From Hymenobacter jeollabukensis (GTDB lineage: Bacteria > Bacteroidota > Bacteroidia > Cytophagales > Hymenobacteraceae), in contig NZ_VAJM01000004.1 of assembly GCF_005771675.1 (NCBI RefSeq), positions 124,001-188,000 of the forward strand: a DNA stretch of 64,000 bases, written 5' to 3'. Of the stretch, positions 1-10,300 are shown one piece after another; the stretch's first letter is position 1, and each line of letters starts with the position of its first letter. The notes below the pieces were generated by a model. The model worked only from the letters and a program-made list of their open reading frames with translations. It was not told where the DNA came from and did not search any database. Made by a program: the position numbers and the translations under genes.

Positions 1-1661
1 GGGCCGGCGGCCTGGGCCGTGAAGCCGAGCAGCGTGACGGGCAGCGGGGCCGCGGAGCTGCCGAGGGTGAGCACGCCCAGGTCGGTGAGGCCGGCGCGGC
101 TGACGGTGCGGGCGCCGGGGTCGACGGTGGCATCGGGCAGGGGCTGCCAGGGGCTGCTGCCGTTGGCGGAGCGGTACAGGACGAGGTTGCTGGTCGGAAT
201 GCCGTTCAGCTCGGCGTCGCGGTAGGGGAAGACGATGTCGTAGTTGAGGCCGGTGCTGGTGGGGGCGGTGAGCTGGTACTGGCGCAGGATGCTGGCGTTG
301 CCCTCGGCGCCGGTAACGGCGGTGCCGGTGGTGCGCAGGGCGGTGACGACGCCGGGCAGGGGCGCGGCCTGGGGCGTGAGCTGCAGGCCGTCGGGGAAGG
401 TGTAGGCGGTGCCGGCCTGGGCCAGGTCGCGGCTCATCTGCAGGCGGCCGAGCAGGTAGCTGGTGGCGGTTTCGGTGAGCGTGGCGTTGCCGAGCAAGGT
501 GAAGGTGTTGCTGCCCGTGTTCAGAATGCCGCTCATGAAAATCAGGTTCTGGCTCGACGAGGCCGAAAGCAGCAGGGTTTTGGTGCCGGTGCCGGCAATA
601 GTCAGGTAGTCGAAGGCCAGGCTGCTGCCGCCGATGGTCTGGGAGCCGTTGCCGGTGAAGCGGACGGCGCGGCCGTTGGGCTGAAAGCTGTTGAAGTTGA
701 AGAAATTTCCGTTCACGTTCAGGTCGCCGCCGATGACGGAGGAGAGGCGCAGGGTGCCGCTGGGGCTCACCGTCACGTTTTGGGCCGTGACGGGCGTGCT
801 GCTGCTGCCAAAATCGAGGGTGCCGGCCGACACGACCAGGGTGCCGCCGATGGTCCAGCCCGCGCCCCCGCCGCTGCTGCGCGTGATGCCGCCGCCGGGC
901 GTGGTCAGGTTGAAGTCGAACACGGAGATGCCGCCGAAGCCCGTCACGGTGCCGCCGGGGAAGGTGTAGCTGCTGCGGCTAAAGGGGTTGGTGGTGCCGG
1001 TGCTGGCCGTGCTGCTGACGGTGTAGTAGTAGGTGAAGGCGGGGTTGTTGCCGTTGACGCCCGAGGGGTTGGTGCCGGGCATCTGGTCGTAGATGAAGTA
1101 GGGCTGGGATTCGCTGGCTTCGTAGCCAAACCAGTTGAAGGCGGCGGGGCGGGCGCTCAGGCCGGGCAGGGCCGCCCAGCGCAGGCGCAGCTCGCGGGTG
1201 GTGCCGCCCGAGGTGCCGGCGCTGATGTCGGCGGCGGTGGTGCTGTTGGCCGACCAGCCGCCGCTGCCGTTGGTGCTGCTGAAGGCCAAGTAGTTGCTGC
1301 CCGGCTGCCAGTACACGCGCACGTCGGCGCGGAAGGGCAGGGTGGGGGTGGTGCTGTACTCGGAAGTGCCGGTGATGCTGCCGAAGCTGGCGTTGATGAC
1401 GTTGGCCGGCAGGTTGGGGTTCACGTCGAGGTAGAGGAACACCGGCTCGTTGGGGGCGCCGCCGGTTTTGGCGACGTAGAGGTAGGTATCGTCCCAGGCC
1501 ATGGCCCAGGCGCCGCCCTGGGCCGGGTATTCGCCGCTGTTGATGACGCCGTCCTGCACGGGCGCGGTGCTGACAAACTGGGCGCGGGCCGCGAGGGCAG
1601 CCCATAGGAAACACGCCAGGGCCAGGGCGCCACGGCGAAAGAGTGAGTAAGAGTGGGGCAT
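1..1661 (-). CDS. Secreted protein with T9SS-type C-terminal region, cut by left window edge
   Basis: The frame is open from the ATG at 1661 down to base 3, about 553 codons, with no stop in the window, so the 3' end is missing. The N-terminus is a signal peptide (MPHSYSLFRRGALALACFLW, then AALAARAQ). The body is rich in Gly, Ser, Thr and Asn with repeated beta-strand-like stretches (YTFPGGTVTGFGG, FTGNGSQTIGGSSL, LLSASSSQNLIFMSG), as in parallel beta-helix surface proteins. The last visible part, APLPVTLLGFTAQA, matches the segment that usually precedes the T9SS type A sorting domain in Bacteroidota. Inference: exported through the Sec and type IX systems to the cell surface or medium. Substrate unknown. 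It is transcribed divergently from the kelch gene at 1946. Confidence 0.75.
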   Translation of the reverse strand, partial: MPHSYSLFRRGALALACFLWAALAARAQFVSTAPVQDGVINSGEYPAQGGAWAMAWDDTYLYVAKTGGAPNEPVFLYLDVNPNLPANVINASFGSITGTSEYSTTPTLPFRADVRVYWQPGSNYLAFSSTNGSGGWSANSTTAADISAGTSGGTTRELRLRWAALPGLSARPAAFNWFGYEASESQPYFIYDQMPGTNPSGVNGNNPAFTYYYTVSSTASTGTTNPFSRSSYTFPGGTVTGFGGISVFDFNLTTPGGGITRSSGGGAGWTIGGTLVVSAGTLDFGSSSTPVTAQNVTVSPSGTLRLSSVIGGDLNVNGNFFNFNSFQPNGRAVRFTGNGSQTIGGSSLAFDYLTIAGTGTKTLLLSASSSQNLIFMSGILNTGSNTFTLLGNATLTETATSYLLGRLQMSRDLAQAGTAYTFPDGLQLTPQAAPLPGVVTALRTTGTAVTGAEGNASILRQYQLTAPTSTGLNYDIVFPYRDAELNGIPTSNLVLYRSANGSSPWQPLPDATVDPGARTVSRAGLTDLGVLTLGSSAAPLPVTLLGFTAQAAG

Positions 1662-1945
1662 GAACGGGTGGTAATATGAGCCTCTAAAATTGCATAGTTT
1701 TTATGGTTTTCGGATGAGGTGATAAGCTTTTAAGGGTGCTGCTGGTGCTGCCCGGCGGTGGTGCCGCTGCCGGGGGTGGTGTTGCGCGAGGCGGCACCGG
1801 TGATGTTGGGGCCGTCGGTGGGGCTGGGGAAAGGCTTGGGGCGCGGCAACGAGGGGCCAGGGCCGCCGGGCAGGCGGCAGGGGCTATATTTGGAGGAAGC
1901 TATGTCACATCGGGCTGCCACTGGCCCGACGCGTGGCTTCGATTC

Positions 1946-3232
1946 ATGCTGATGAAGACCACTGTCTACGCCGCGGTGCTGCTGGCCGGCCTGCTGAGCA
2001 GCGGCCACCTGGGGGCGCAAACCCTCGACCCCACGCTAAGCCCGCCCAGCGCAACGGCCGGCGCCGCCCCAGCCGCAACGGCCCCGCCCGCCGCCCGCAC
2101 CACGGCGGCCTGGACGACCCTGGCCTCTATGAGCACGGCCCGGGCCCAGCCGGGGGTGGTGGCGCATCCCAATGGCAACATCTACGTGTTCGGGGGCTAC
2201 AACGGCAGCACCACCTTCAGCTCGACGGAGGCCTATAACGTGGCCACCGATACCTGGACGAGCCGGGCGGCTATGCCACAGGCCCGGCAGGGCATGGCCT
2301 GCGCGGTGGGCCGCGACGGTAATATCTACACCTTCGCGAGCCGCGCCCAGGGTATCGGCTACCGCTCGGAGTGCTACCGCTATAATCCGGCGGCCGATAC
2401 CTGGACGGCCATTGCCTCGATGCCGGTGGCGCGCTGGCAGGCCCGGGCAGTAACGGCCCCCAGCGGCCTGATTTACGTGTTTGGGGGCTGGAATGCCGAC
2501 CAGTCGACCTTGGCCGGCGCTGAGGTGCAGATCTACGACCCGGCCGCCAACAGTTGGACCCTGGGCACGCCCATGCCCGCGCGGGTGATGGGCATGGGGG
2601 CGGCCTTGGACGTGACGGGACGGGTACACCTCTACGGGGGCATGAGTGATACTAATCCGTACCCGCCGTTGACGAGCCACTACATCTACAACCTGGCCAC
2701 CAACAGCTGGACCACCGGCCCGGACCTGCCCGCGCCGGCCCGGGGCTACACCACCGGGGCCGCCGGCGCCGACGGCAACCTCTACATCCTCGGCGGCGAC
2801 TCGGACATCGCGCAGAACATGGGGACGATGTACAGCAACGTGGACACCTTCAGCCCGCTGACCAATGCCTGGAGCGCCGGCACCGCCCTGCCGGTAGCCC
2901 TGACCGAGCTGGGGGCGGTGGCCATGGGCGACTACGTGTACGTGCTGGGCGGGCTGACGGGGAGCAACGCCCCCAGCGCCGCCGTGTACCGCACGAGTAC
3001 GCCGCTCGTCACTACTACCTGGACGGGTGGTGTGTCGACCGATTGGTACACGGCGGGGAACTGGTCTAACGGCGTACCCGACGTGACGAAGTACGCGGTG
3101 GTGCCCGGCGGCCGGTCGCGCTACCCCGTCATCGGCAGCGGCACGGCCACCGCCCGCAAGATGACGCTGAACGCCGGTGCCCGGCTGAACCTCAACGGGG
3201 GGCGGCTGGACCTGGTGGATGCCGCTAACTAG
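1946..3232 (+). CDS. Secreted kelch-repeat beta-propeller protein
   Basis: 428 aa from ATG 1946 (ATG 1952 is equally possible); the frame stays open 70 codons upstream, but that part is low-complexity and precedes a clear signal peptide, MKTTVYAAVLLAGLLSSG. From about residue 60 to 365 there are five to six kelch blades, each with an IYVFGG-like strand and a YNxxTxxW motif (NIYVFGGYNG, EAYNVATDTWTSRAAMP, IYVFGGWNADQ, YNLATNSWTTGP, NLYILGG, YVYVLGG). Kelch blades fold into a beta-propeller used for binding. The C-terminal 70 residues (TWTGGVSTDWYTAGNWSNGV) resemble a module often seen between a propeller and a sorting domain in Bacteroidota, but no T9SS domain follows: it stops at DLVDAAN, so it may be shortened. 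Ligand unknown. Confidence 0.8.
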   Translation: MLMKTTVYAAVLLAGLLSSGHLGAQTLDPTLSPPSATAGAAPAATAPPAARTTAAWTTLASMSTARAQPGVVAHPNGNIYVFGGYNGSTTFSSTEAYNVATDTWTSRAAMPQARQGMACAVGRDGNIYTFASRAQGIGYRSECYRYNPAADTWTAIASMPVARWQARAVTAPSGLIYVFGGWNADQSTLAGAEVQIYDPAANSWTLGTPMPARVMGMGAALDVTGRVHLYGGMSDTNPYPPLTSHYIYNLATNSWTTGPDLPAPARGYTTGAAGADGNLYILGGDSDIAQNMGTMYSNVDTFSPLTNAWSAGTALPVALTELGAVAMGDYVYVLGGLTGSNAPSAAVYRTSTPLVTTTWTGGVSTDWYTAGNWSNGVPDVTKYAVVPGGRSRYPVIGSGTATARKMTLNAGARLNLNGGRLDLVDAAN

Positions 3233-3371
3233 CGCTGGGAGGAGTAACCCGAGAAGTCGTTCTGATACTTCACGGGCCGGCCAGGCTTGTTGAAGCATGC
3301 GGGCCGGTTTGCCCGTTGCGCACACCCCTGTGGGCGGGCGCGGCAGGAGCGGTATCGGCCAGGCCGGCAGG

Positions 3372-3581
3372 CCGGTCGAAAGCGGTAAAACGCGTGTCGG
3401 AAGGAGGATAAGTCGTTTCGACAGCAGTCAATACCGCGTCGAAAGCGGTGACGAGCGTGTCGGAAGCAGTTAGGAGCGTGTCGAAAGCAGTAAGAGGGGT
3501 GTCGAAAGCGGTAAAAACGGTTTCGAAAGCAGTGGAGAGCGTGTCGAAAGCAGTCAACACCGTGTCGAAAATTATTGGCGG
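3372..3581. repeat. 21-bp phased tandem repeat array 1 (10 units)
   Basis: The TCG core (TTCG in some units) recurs at 3376, 3397, 3418, 3439, 3460, 3481, 3502, 3523, 3544 and 3565, exactly 21 bp each time with no indel. A typical unit reads TCGAAAGCAGT, then about six variable bases, then GYGTG-like. The last unit runs into AATTATTGGCGG (3570-3581). Several frames on both strands are open because 21 is a multiple of 3; read in the phase of the core, units encode heptads of the form SKAVxxV. There is no spacer diversity of CRISPR type. A homologous array lies at 30312-30559. Confidence 0.9.
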
Positions 3582-3661
3582 GGCGGCGGACGCGGGGCGT
3601 TGGAAATGCGCGGGGCAATGGGTAGCATTAAGCCTGTTATTCACCCTCATTCCCTTCTATC

Positions 3662-4354
3662 ATGCCAGATCGAGTAGTGCCGTTGTTTAATTGCCGCGCC
3701 GAGGAAGTGGCGCCGCTGGCCCGCCTGCTGCGGGCGCATTACCAGGAAGACGCCGCCGATTTCGTGGAGCTGCTGCCCGAGGAGTATGGCAAGCACTTTC
3801 TAACCGATTACGACGCCCGCCTGCAGGCCGCCGAGGCCGCGGACAGTCAGCGCAGCGCGGCGGGCCGCAGCCAGCAGCTGGGCCAACAGGTGCTGGCCAC
3901 CATGGAGCAGCTGCCGCTGCGGCTGAACCGCCTGGAGGCGCGCCTGCGCCGGGCCGAGGGCCTGACGGTGCCGCTGAAGGCCTTTGGCCTGAAGCCGGTG
4001 CGCGACGCCCGCGAGGCCAACGACCCGGAGCGGCTGGAGCTGGCGCTGAAAACCCTGCTGCAGAACCTGGATGCCAACGCCGCCGCGCTGCAGGCCAAGG
4101 GCCACAAAGCCGAGGAAACCGAGCAGCTGCGCGCCCTGCGCCAGGAGCTGGCCGCCGGCAGCACCGCCCAGGACGTGGCCCAGACCCGGCAGCAGGGCGT
4201 GACGCAGGAGGCCACGCAGGTGCTCAACGAGCTGTTTCGGCTGATGCAGGAGCTGATGGCCGACGGCAAGAGCCTGTACCGCGGCGTGGACAAGGCCAAG
4301 GTGAAGAACTACACGCTGACGCAGCTGCTGAAGCGGGTGCGGCGGGAGGCGTAG
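3662..4354 (+). CDS. Uncharacterised all-helical protein next to 21-bp array
   Basis: 230 aa with no signal peptide or membrane segment, so probably cytoplasmic. It looks almost entirely alpha-helical: Ala, Leu, Glu, Gln and Arg dominate and heptad-like stretches occur at about residues 55-110 and 125-175. The C-terminus carries a distinctive block, LFRLMQELMADGKSLYRGVD followed by KAKVKNYTLTQLLKRVRR. From general memory this pattern (LYxxxDxxKxxxYT, then LxKRVRR) belongs to a widespread Bacteroidota family of unknown function; no search was possible. It starts 80 bp after the end of repeat array 1 and is followed by a terminator, so it is probably monocistronic. The protein at 29132-30121 has a similar LMQxL...LYRxxxD block and also lies beside a 21-bp array. 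No function is proposed. Confidence 0.75.
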   Translation: MPDRVVPLFNCRAEEVAPLARLLRAHYQEDAADFVELLPEEYGKHFLTDYDARLQAAEAADSQRSAAGRSQQLGQQVLATMEQLPLRLNRLEARLRRAEGLTVPLKAFGLKPVRDAREANDPERLELALKTLLQNLDANAAALQAKGHKAEETEQLRALRQELAAGSTAQDVAQTRQQGVTQEATQVLNELFRLMQELMADGKSLYRGVDKAKVKNYTLTQLLKRVRREA

Positions 4355-4356
4355 AC

Positions 4357-4392
4357 CTCACCCCCCGGCCCCCTCTCCTTAGGGAGAGGGGG
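4357..4392. repeat. Solo GC-rich palindrome (CTCACCCCCCGG family)
   Basis: CTCACCCCCCGGCCCC at 4357 leads into CCCCTCTCC, then TTAG, then GGAGAGGGG to 4392. The same sequence, complete and in inverted pairs, forms the element at 7139-7352. Here only one arm is present, directly after the stop codon of the upstream gene. Confidence 0.8.
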
Positions 4393-4409
4393 TGCGTTCA
4401 ACGAGTTTT

Positions 4410-4445
4410 AGCAGGGCATTCCGGTTGGGGTGCCCTGCTTTTTTG
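4410..4445 (+). terminator. Intrinsic terminator after the helical protein gene
   Basis: AGCAGGGCA (4410-4418) pairs with TGCCCTGCT (4431-4439) and is followed by a T run to 4445. It ends the transcript of the 3662-4354 gene. Confidence 0.8.
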
Positions 4446-4665
4446 TGGGTTCTGGATTGCTGCTGGGGCGGCAGGAATGGCACAGCTTCCGGGTCATGGC
4501 TTGGCGCGAGTTAAGCGCAGCCTCGTGCCTTTTGGGTTGGTAGGAATGTTCAGTGCTAGCACTGATGTGTGTGGTATAAAGTGCAATTAATTTGGTTGAA
4601 AAATCAACCGGGTAAACTCAGTCTGATACTATGATTGAGTAGGAATTCTTTAATTTTTGAAGCAC

Positions 4666-5646
4666 ATGAAAAACACACTGCTGCTTATCGGCCTTGCTTT
4701 GGTAGCTCATATGAGCTACGGGCAAATTCAGGGACAAACCGCGAGCAAATCAACGATAGAGGAGGCGTCTGTTCACGCGACTAGAACGGCCAACGATGAT
4801 ACTCGCATTATCCAATGGAATATCAAGCTAACTCCTGATGGGGATGTGAAGAAAGTATTGGATGGGGAGAAAATAACTCCGGTTAATGGCTCCTTGGGAT
4901 TCTCAGCGGAACGCTATATCACATATGTAGCTCCAGAAAAAGATGAGGAGGTTAGAGTATATGCTGGCAGTATTAACTTTTTGGTAAATCTGGCTTCCAC
5001 TGTAGATACTTTGCGGGCGTTATTCGATGCTAATGGCAACATCACCAATAGAAAGTTGTTCGGCACCACACTTCTGCTGCCTACACCTGGAGGTCGTTTT
5101 GGCAAAGCAATACTACTCAATTTTGATTATTTGCCTTTCCATGATTCTCATGCAAAGGCGAACGAAGGCTTAAGGAGTGCCTTTTTTAGAGAACTTGCTA
5201 TCAGTGGTTATTTCAATGCCTCTAGCACACAGTGGCAACTGAGTGATAAGAATGTAAAAGATACAAGGATTATGGCTGGTGCTCTATATGCACAATGGGA
5301 TATTATTACAACGTATATGAGTATATTTAATACGAATCAAACACCCAAGAATACTTTTAGATTTTCTCCATTCATAGGATATACGTTCAGGCATATTGGT
5401 GGTGATATACAGCTTGATAAGCCATTAAGGACCGCAGTACTTGGAACAGATAAAAATTTCTTTTCAGGAATAGATGCTGGGTGTTCTATATTTGTTAATA
5501 ACCTAAGGGTTTCGGTTTCATTTCCTTATTTTAGAAAACAAAATATAGAAGGATTTGGCAAATCACAATTTGTTACTTCTTTCGGAATAAGTGCTAATTT
5601 GAATCTAGACACAATTGAAAAGATGAAGACAACTAAATTAAACTGA
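4666..5646 (+). CDS. AT-rich secreted or outer-membrane barrel-like protein, probably acquired
   Basis: 326 aa from ATG 4666; an in-frame TTG at 4657 would add three residues before the signal peptide and is less likely. The signal peptide is MKNTLLLIGLALVAHMSYGQ. The C-terminal half alternates aromatic and polar residues as in beta-barrels (FRFSPFIGYTFRHIGGDIQ, NNLRVSVSFPYF, FVTSFGISANLNL), so an outer-membrane location is plausible. The gene is clearly AT-rich with codons such as AAA, ATA, TTA and AGA, unlike the GC-rich genes around it, and the AT-rich stretch begins about 100 bp upstream. This suggests recent transfer from a low-GC Bacteroidota. No domain recognised; function unknown. Confidence 0.8.
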   Translation: MKNTLLLIGLALVAHMSYGQIQGQTASKSTIEEASVHATRTANDDTRIIQWNIKLTPDGDVKKVLDGEKITPVNGSLGFSAERYITYVAPEKDEEVRVYAGSINFLVNLASTVDTLRALFDANGNITNRKLFGTTLLLPTPGGRFGKAILLNFDYLPFHDSHAKANEGLRSAFFRELAISGYFNASSTQWQLSDKNVKDTRIMAGALYAQWDIITTYMSIFNTNQTPKNTFRFSPFIGYTFRHIGGDIQLDKPLRTAVLGTDKNFFSGIDAGCSIFVNNLRVSVSFPYFRKQNIEGFGKSQFVTSFGISANLNLDTIEKMKTTKLN

Positions 5647-5653
5647 AGCCAAA

Positions 5654-5687
5654 AAGAAGAGCCCCGCAGTTTTGCGAGGCTCTTCTT
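5654..5687. terminator. Bidirectional terminator between convergent genes
   Basis: AAGAAGAGCC (5654-5663) pairs perfectly with GGCTCTTCTT (5678-5687) around a 14-base loop. It lies between the stop of the AT-rich gene and the stop of icd, so it can serve both strands. Confidence 0.8.
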
Positions 5688-5707
5688 GTGTGGCCTAAGC
5701 CAAGGTA

Positions 5708-6973
<1,266 letters not shown>

Positions 6974-7138
6974 ATGATGCGTTGTCAGGAAATGACGCGG
7001 GGGTTAGTGGGTTGTGGTTGGGTCGAAACAGCCATTTCGGGCGGGCGGTGGGACGTACCCGGGGCGAAATAGGATGCAAAGCACCGACTAAAAACGGGGG
7101 GAAACAAGTGTTTGGAAAAAATGTCGTATATGCGGGCC

Positions 7139-7352
7139 TCACCCCCCGGCCCCCTCTCCCGTGGAGAGGGGGAGCCTGGCGTCAGCAACGGGGCGGAGCT
7201 GCTCCGCTCGCGCTGCGCAGCCCCGCCGGGGACAATTCCTCTTCTTGTAGGGCGTAAAAAAGCGGGACCAATGAGCCTGAGCTCATTGGTCCCGCTTTCG
7301 TTGCTGATGTCAGGCTCCCCCTCTCCCCTAGGAGAGGGGGCCGGGGGGTGAG
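7139..7352. mobile_element. Nested inverted-repeat element (CTCACCCCCCGG family), gene-less
   Basis: The left arm, about 52 bp from 7139 (CTCACCCCCCGGCCCC ... GAGAGGGGG ... GTCAGCAACG), is repeated in inverse orientation at the right end (7299-7352), with differences mainly at the tip of the small CCCCCTCTCC/GGAGAGGGGG hairpin inside each arm. Between the arms is about 110 bp that includes the hairpin at 7260-7297. No ORF of interest lies inside. It resembles a MITE-like unit lying between icd and the M16 peptidase gene. Confidence 0.8.
7260..7297 (-). terminator. Strong hairpin, probable terminator of the M16 peptidase gene
   Basis: A 17-bp perfect stem (7260-7276 with 7281-7297, loop CTGA) is flanked on the left by an A run, which reads as a U run on the minus strand. 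It lies 60 bp beyond the stop codon of the M16 gene, inside the 7139-7352 element. Confidence 0.65.
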
Positions 7353-7356
7353 GCTC

Positions 7357-10300
7357 CTAATACCCGAAGATTTCCTTCAGGGTCAGCTGCTTGACTTCGC
7401 CGTATTTGGCCAGCTCTTTGAAGTTGAGGCGGTCTTTGGAGCCGATGACGAGGACGGTTTGGGGGCGGCCTTTCACGCGGGCTTCCTGGAACTTCTTGAG
7501 GTCCGCGAGGCTCATGTTGGCGGTCTGCTCGTACACGTCGCGGCGCAGGTCGTAGTCGAGGCCGAGGCGCTTGGCCCGCTCGTAGGCGAAGAGCACGTCG
7601 GACTTGGTGATGCGCTCGGTGGCAATGCTGTTGCGGATGCTCTGGCGGGCGATGTTGAGGTTGGCCTCGGCCATGGGCATGTCATTGAGCAGGGTCTCCA
7701 TGCCGGCCATGGCCTCGGGCAGCTTATCGGCCTGGGTGCCGATGTAGCTGAGCTGGTAGTTGGAGCGGCCCACTTTGTCGGCGTTGGCGTAGCGGGAGGT
7801 GGCGGAGTAGGCCAGGGCCTTGGACTCGCGCAGCTCCTGGAACACGATGCTGCCCATGTTGCCGCCGAAGTATTCGTTGTAGAGGCTCACCGTGGGCACC
7901 AGGGCCTTGTCGTAGGCGTCGCCGCGCGAGAGGAACAGGATTTCGGCCTGCACCATGTTGAAGTCGGTCCAGTACACCTTGCGGTCCTTCAGCGGCAGCT
8001 CGGCGAAGTCCTTGGCGGGCGGGGTGGGCGTGAGCTGGGCGGGCGTGTGGTGCAGCTTGAGCAGAACTCCTTCCGCTTCCTGAACTGTGCCTACTTGGAA
8101 AGTCCTTTGTGCCTTGGGCTTCTTGGTCAGAGGATCAATTTCACGAGCAGGTATCGGGCTTGCTACTGCAGCAAATTCCCGCGGCCCGTAGTACAGTACG
8201 CGGTGCTGGTAGGTTTCCAGCTGCTTGATGCGGCTGATCAGCTCCTGGGGCTTGAGCGACTTCAGCTCCTGGGCGCTGACGATGTTGGTGAAGGGGTTCT
8301 TGGGGCCGAACTTGACGTAGTTCAACATGGCCTGGCTGAGGATGACGCCCTTGTTGAGCTTGGCGTCCTGGCGGTTTTTGAGGATGCCGGCCACCATGTC
8401 CTTGAGCGCCTGCGGATCGGGCGTGGGGTTGTTGAGCAGCTGCTCAAACAGCTGCAGGGCCGGCTCCATATTCTTGTCGAGGCCGCTGAGGCTGACGAAC
8501 ACCCGGTCGGGGCTGCTGCTCACGTCGAAGGAGCAGCCGAGCTTGTAGAACTCCTGCTGAAGCTGGGCGGCCGAGTACTTGCCGGTGCCCAGGTACTTGA
8601 GGTAATCGGCGGCCAGGCCCAGCTTAGGGTCGTTGTTGGTGCCCATATCGAGCACGTAGAACAGGGAGAATAGGTTGTTCTCCGAGTTGCGGGTGTAGAA
8701 CAGCGGCAGGCCGGGCTTAAGCTCGGTTTGCTGGATGTCCTTCTTGTAGTCGAGGAAGACGGGCTGCAGTTCGGGCGCCTGCAGGGCCACCACCTGCTTG
8801 TAGTACTCGGAGCTGGCGTCGCGGTTCACCGGCACCGGCGTAATGGCCGGCTTGATGACCTTGGGCGTGCTGGTGTCCTTGCCGGTGCGCTTGTAGATGA
8901 GCGCGTAACCGGGGCCGTAGTACTCATTGGCCACGCGCATCACGTCGGCCTTGGTGATTTTGCCGAACTGCTCGAATTGCTGCAGGTAGTCTTTCCAGTC
9001 TTCGCGGGCCACGAAGGCCGACACGAAGGCGCCCGCGCGGGCCTCGTTGCTTTCGTAGCTCTTGGTACGCTGCAGCTGCTCGTTGTTGATGATGGCCGGA
9101 ATCAGCCACTCGGGGAAGTCGCCCTTTTTTACCTTGTCGAGCTGGGCCAGCATCAGGGCTTTTACCTGGTCGAGCGACTGGCCCTGGCGCGGGGTGCCGT
9201 AGAGCACGTGGGTGCTGTAGTCGTTGTTGAAGTCGGCGAAGCTCTGGGCTTCGAGCACGGCCTGCTTCTGGTTCAGGTTCAGGTCGATGAGGCCGGCCTG
9301 CCCGTTGGTCAGGATCTTGTCGATCATGCGCAGCACCAAGGCGTCGGGCGTGGCCGTGCCGGGGAAGCGGAAGCCAATCATCACGTTCTCGGCCTGCGGG
9401 CCTTTCACTTCCGTCACGATGGGAGCGGTGATGGGCGCTTCCTGGGCGGGCGTGAAGGCCGGTACCGGCTTGTTCTTCAGTTTGCCGAAGTACTGGTCGA
9501 TGGTGCGAATGGTCTGGTCGAAGTCCAGGTCACCGCTCATGGCAATGGCCATGTTGTTGGGCACGTAGTACCGGTCAAAATACGCCTTGATGGCCGTAAT
9601 CGAGGGGTTCTGCAGGTGCTCGATGGTGCCGATAGTGGTCTGGGTGCCGTACTCGTGCTTCTGGAACAACGAGCGGTTCAGCGCCTCAAACTCCTTGCTG
9701 AAGTCGTTGTCGAGCCCGCGGTTTTTCTCCTCGTACACGGCTTCCAGCTCGGTGTGAAACAGGCGCGGCACCAGCTCCCCGAACCGCTCGGCCTGCACCG
9801 AAGCCCACTGCTCCACGCGGTTGGAGGGAATGTCTTCCTGGTACACCGTCTGCTCCACCGAAGTGTAGGCGTTGGAGCCCTTGGCCCCGATGGCGCCCAT
9901 CAGCTTGTCGTACTCGTTGGCTACCGCGTACTTGGCCGCCACGCCCGATACGGAGTCAATCTGGTGGTAGTATTTCTTGCGCAGCGCCGCGTCGCGAGTG
10001 CCGCGGTACTGCTCGTATAGCGCCTCAATCTTTGCCAGCTCGGCCTTCTCGGCGGCGAAATCCTGGGCGCCCAGCCGCGAAGTGCCCTTGAACACCATGT
10101 GCTCCAGGTAGTGCGCGAGGCCGGTGGCGTCGTGCGGGTCGTTCTTGGAGCCGGCGCGCACCGCCACGTAGGTCTGAATGCGCGGCGCGTCGTCGTAGTC
10201 GGAGAGGTACACCGTCAGGCCGTTATCCAGCGTGTAGATGCGCGTCTTGAGCGGGTCCCCCTCGACGGTGGTGTACTTGTATTCCTTGGGCTTGGGCGCC

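Noticed and set aside
3372-3581. CRISPR array
   Set aside because: Units are contiguous, degenerate and lack distinct spacers; no cas gene in the window.
3229-3690. Open frames through array 1 on both strands (heptad-rich peptides)
   Set aside because: A 21-bp period keeps several frames open automatically. None has a promoter, clear start and full coverage of the array, so none was called as a gene.
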